This document shows, piece after piece, positions 10,961 through 12,372 of a stretch of 12,372 bases of DNA. Source of the stretch: an uncultured Oscillospiraceae bacterium (GTDB taxonomy: Bacteria; Bacillota; Clostridia; Oscillospirales; Oscillospiraceae); assembly GCA_947630345.1 (NCBI GenBank), contig CANRHF010000044.1, forward strand, positions 1-12,372, given 5' to 3'. The stretch's first letter is position 1. Each line of letters starts with the position of its first letter. The translations under genes were made by a program, and so were the position numbers. Below the pieces are notes generated by a model, which ran no database searches, was not told where the DNA came from, and worked only from the letters and a program-made list of their open reading frames with translations.

Positions 10961-12372
10961 TTACAATACCACGCCGTCCTTGAAAATGGAAATCTCCCGG
11001 AAGCCCTTCTGCTCGGCCTTGGTCTGCCTGCCGGAGGCCACCTCCAGCACCAGCGCCATCAGATCCTGGGCAGCCTCGTCCAGCGTCCGCTTCCCATCCG
11101 CCACCACGCCGGCGTTGAAGTCGATCCAGCCGGCCTTTTTAACGGCCAGCGGGGTGTTGGTGGCCAGCTTCATGGTGGGGGCCGGCGCGCCAAAGGGCGT
11201 TCCCCGACCGGTGGTGAAGAGGATCAGATGGGCGCCGGCGGCGGTCAGGGCCGTGGCGGAGACCAGGTCGTTGCCGGGGCCGTAGAGCATATTCAGCCCC
11301 TTGGTCACCACGGGGTCGCCGTAGCCGATCACATCCATAATGGGCGCAGAGCCACCCTTCTGGACGCAGCCGCAGGACTTGTCCTCCAGGGTGGTGATGC
11401 CGCCCTGCTTGTTGCCCGGGCTGGGGTTGTCGTAGACCACCTCGTTGTGGGAGATAAAATAGGATTTGAAGCCGTTGATCATCTCCACGGCCTTGTGGAA
11501 GACCTCCTCGCTGGCGCAGCGGTCCATCAGGAAGCCCTCGGCGCCGAACATCTCCGGCACCTCGGTGAGGACCGTGGAGCCGCCCTGGGCCACCAGCAGA
11601 TCGGAGAAGCGGCCCACCACCGGGTTGGCGGTGATGCCGGACAGACCGTCGGAGCCGCCGCACTTCATGCCCACCACCAGCTCGCTGGCGGGGATGGGCT
11701 CCCGGTGGAACCGGGCAGCGTAGGCGGCGCATTTCTTTAACAGCTCCCGCCCGGCCTCCATCTCATTTTCCACCTGCTGGCAGGTGAGGAATTGGACGCG
11801 CTCCGGGTCATATGCGCCCAGCTCTGCCAAAAACTGCTCATGGGTCAGATTTTCGCACCCCAGGCTCAGCACCAGCACCGCCCCGGCGTTGGGATGGCGG
11901 GCCAGGGCCGCCAGGAGCTTCCGGGTCTGGGCGTGGTCATGGCCGGTCTGGGAGCAGCCAAAGGGATGGGGAAAGGTGTAAAGCCCGTCGATGGAGCCGG
12001 TGACCAGGTCCTGATTCTCCCGCGCCAGCGCCTTGGCCACGTCGTTGACGCAGCCCACCGTGGGAATGATCCAGATCTCGTTCCGGATAGCGGCCCGTCC
12101 GTCCGCCCGGCGGTAGCCCTGGAAGACGCCGGGAGTCCGAGGTTCGGGGTAGTGGATCTGAGGATGGTAGGTATATTCCTGCTCGCCGGAGAGGTTGGTA
12201 GCCATGTTGTGGGTGTGGACGTGGTCCCCGGGGGCGATGGGGGCGGTGGCGTGGCCGATGGGAAATCCGTACTTCACCACGTTTTCCCCTACGGTCAGGG
12301 AGGCCAGGGCCATTTTATGGCCCTGGGGAATGTCCGTGATGGAGGTGACTGCCCCGCCCTCAATGGGAAATA
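10961..12372 (-). CDS. uxaA: altronate dehydratase (UxaA), N terminus beyond the window
   Basis: About 469 residues are visible of a protein usually near 495, so some 25 N-terminal residues lie past the right edge. The reading frame stays open to 12372; the methionine at 12313 is internal, in the IPQGHKMALASL segment. Altronate dehydratase removes water from D-altronate to give 2-keto-3-deoxygluconate in galacturonate catabolism. The visible part has the end of the SAF domain (VGENVVKYGFPIGHAT and HVHTHN) and the main dehydratase domain with conserved cysteines in FGCSQTGHDH, SLGCENLT, MKCGGSDGLSGITANP and SCGCVQKGG, and the TTGRGTPFG motif. These cysteines are expected to hold an iron or iron-sulfur site. 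The sequence follows Bacillus UxaA closely, as far as I can recall it; the related galactarate dehydratase GarD is the main alternative. It precedes the MATE gene by 16 bp. Confidence 0.93.
   Translation of the reverse strand, partial: FPIEGGAVTSITDIPQGHKMALASLTVGENVVKYGFPIGHATAPIAPGDHVHTHNMATNLSGEQEYTYHPQIHYPEPRTPGVFQGYRRADGRAAIRNEIWIIPTVGCVNDVAKALARENQDLVTGSIDGLYTFPHPFGCSQTGHDHAQTRKLLAALARHPNAGAVLVLSLGCENLTHEQFLAELGAYDPERVQFLTCQQVENEMEAGRELLKKCAAYAARFHREPIPASELVVGMKCGGSDGLSGITANPVVGRFSDLLVAQGGSTVLTEVPEMFGAEGFLMDRCASEEVFHKAVEMINGFKSYFISHNEVVYDNPSPGNKQGGITTLEDKSCGCVQKGGSAPIMDVIGYGDPVVTKGLNMLYGPGNDLVSATALTAAGAHLILFTTGRGTPFGAPAPTMKLATNTPLAVKKAGWIDFNAGVVADGKRTLDEAAQDLMALVLEVASGRQTKAEQKGFREISIFKDGVVL

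Noticed and set aside
10435..11740. Long plus-strand frames (up to 340 codons) opposite the MATE and UxaA genes
   Set aside because: Both minus-strand proteins are full-length and recognisable; the plus frames are antisense artefacts of GC-rich sequence.

Overview
The window looks like chromosome of a GC-rich, low-oxygen Clostridia member, probably Oscillospiraceae-like (Flavonifractor/Lawsonibacter type). The grounds are GC-rich coding sequence with AT-rich sigma-A promoters, Firmicutes-style GGAGG ribosome binding sites, a GerMN-domain lipoprotein, a ComEA-type helix-hairpin-helix protein, a penicillin-binding-protein-type carboxypeptidase and a Bacillus-like altronate dehydratase. The taxon is an inference; no rRNA or marker gene is present. 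I see no insertion sequence, CRISPR array or integrase.

Layout. (1) Positions 1-379 on the minus strand hold the N-terminal part of a secreted D-Ala-D-Ala carboxypeptidase cut by the window edge. (2) From 494 to 4352 a tight plus-strand cluster encodes a membrane-anchored ComEA-like DNA-binding protein, an OmpR-type response regulator, a sensor histidine kinase, a GerMN lipoprotein and exodeoxyribonuclease III. The divergent promoters of (1) and (2) overlap each other, and a 14-bp palindrome sits on one -35 box. (3) A Pro/Glu-rich protein of unknown function (4292-4903, minus) overlaps the end of the exonuclease gene tail to tail; its ribosome binding site can be folded into a hairpin. (4) Two serine tRNA genes, tRNA-Ser(GCU) minus and tRNA-Ser(UGA) plus, each with a near-consensus promoter, flank a signal-less N-acetylmuramoyl-L-alanine amidase (5355-6020, minus). 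(5) A large lipoprotein of the 5'-nucleotidase family (6382-8046, minus) has lost several metal ligands. (6) An ECF sigma factor and its presumed membrane anti-sigma partner (8170-9442, minus) overlap by 17 bp. (7) A MATE transporter and altronate dehydratase UxaA (9556-12372, minus) form one apparent operon; the start of UxaA lies beyond the right edge.

How they may work together. The two-component pair plus GerMN lipoprotein resembles the actinobacterial MtrA-MtrB-LpqB envelope-sensing cassette, here placed beside a DNA-uptake-type protein, a DNA repair nuclease and a divergent cell-wall carboxypeptidase. This suggests coordinated control of envelope and DNA functions, which is inference. 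The ECF sigma/anti-sigma pair is a second envelope-signalling module. The UxaA-MATE pair belongs to hexuronate catabolism with an unexplained export function. Nothing in the window proves a wholly new system; the most distinctive candidates are the regulator-lipoprotein cassette, the degenerate 5'-nucleotidase, the overlapping promoters and the unusual tRNA-Ser.
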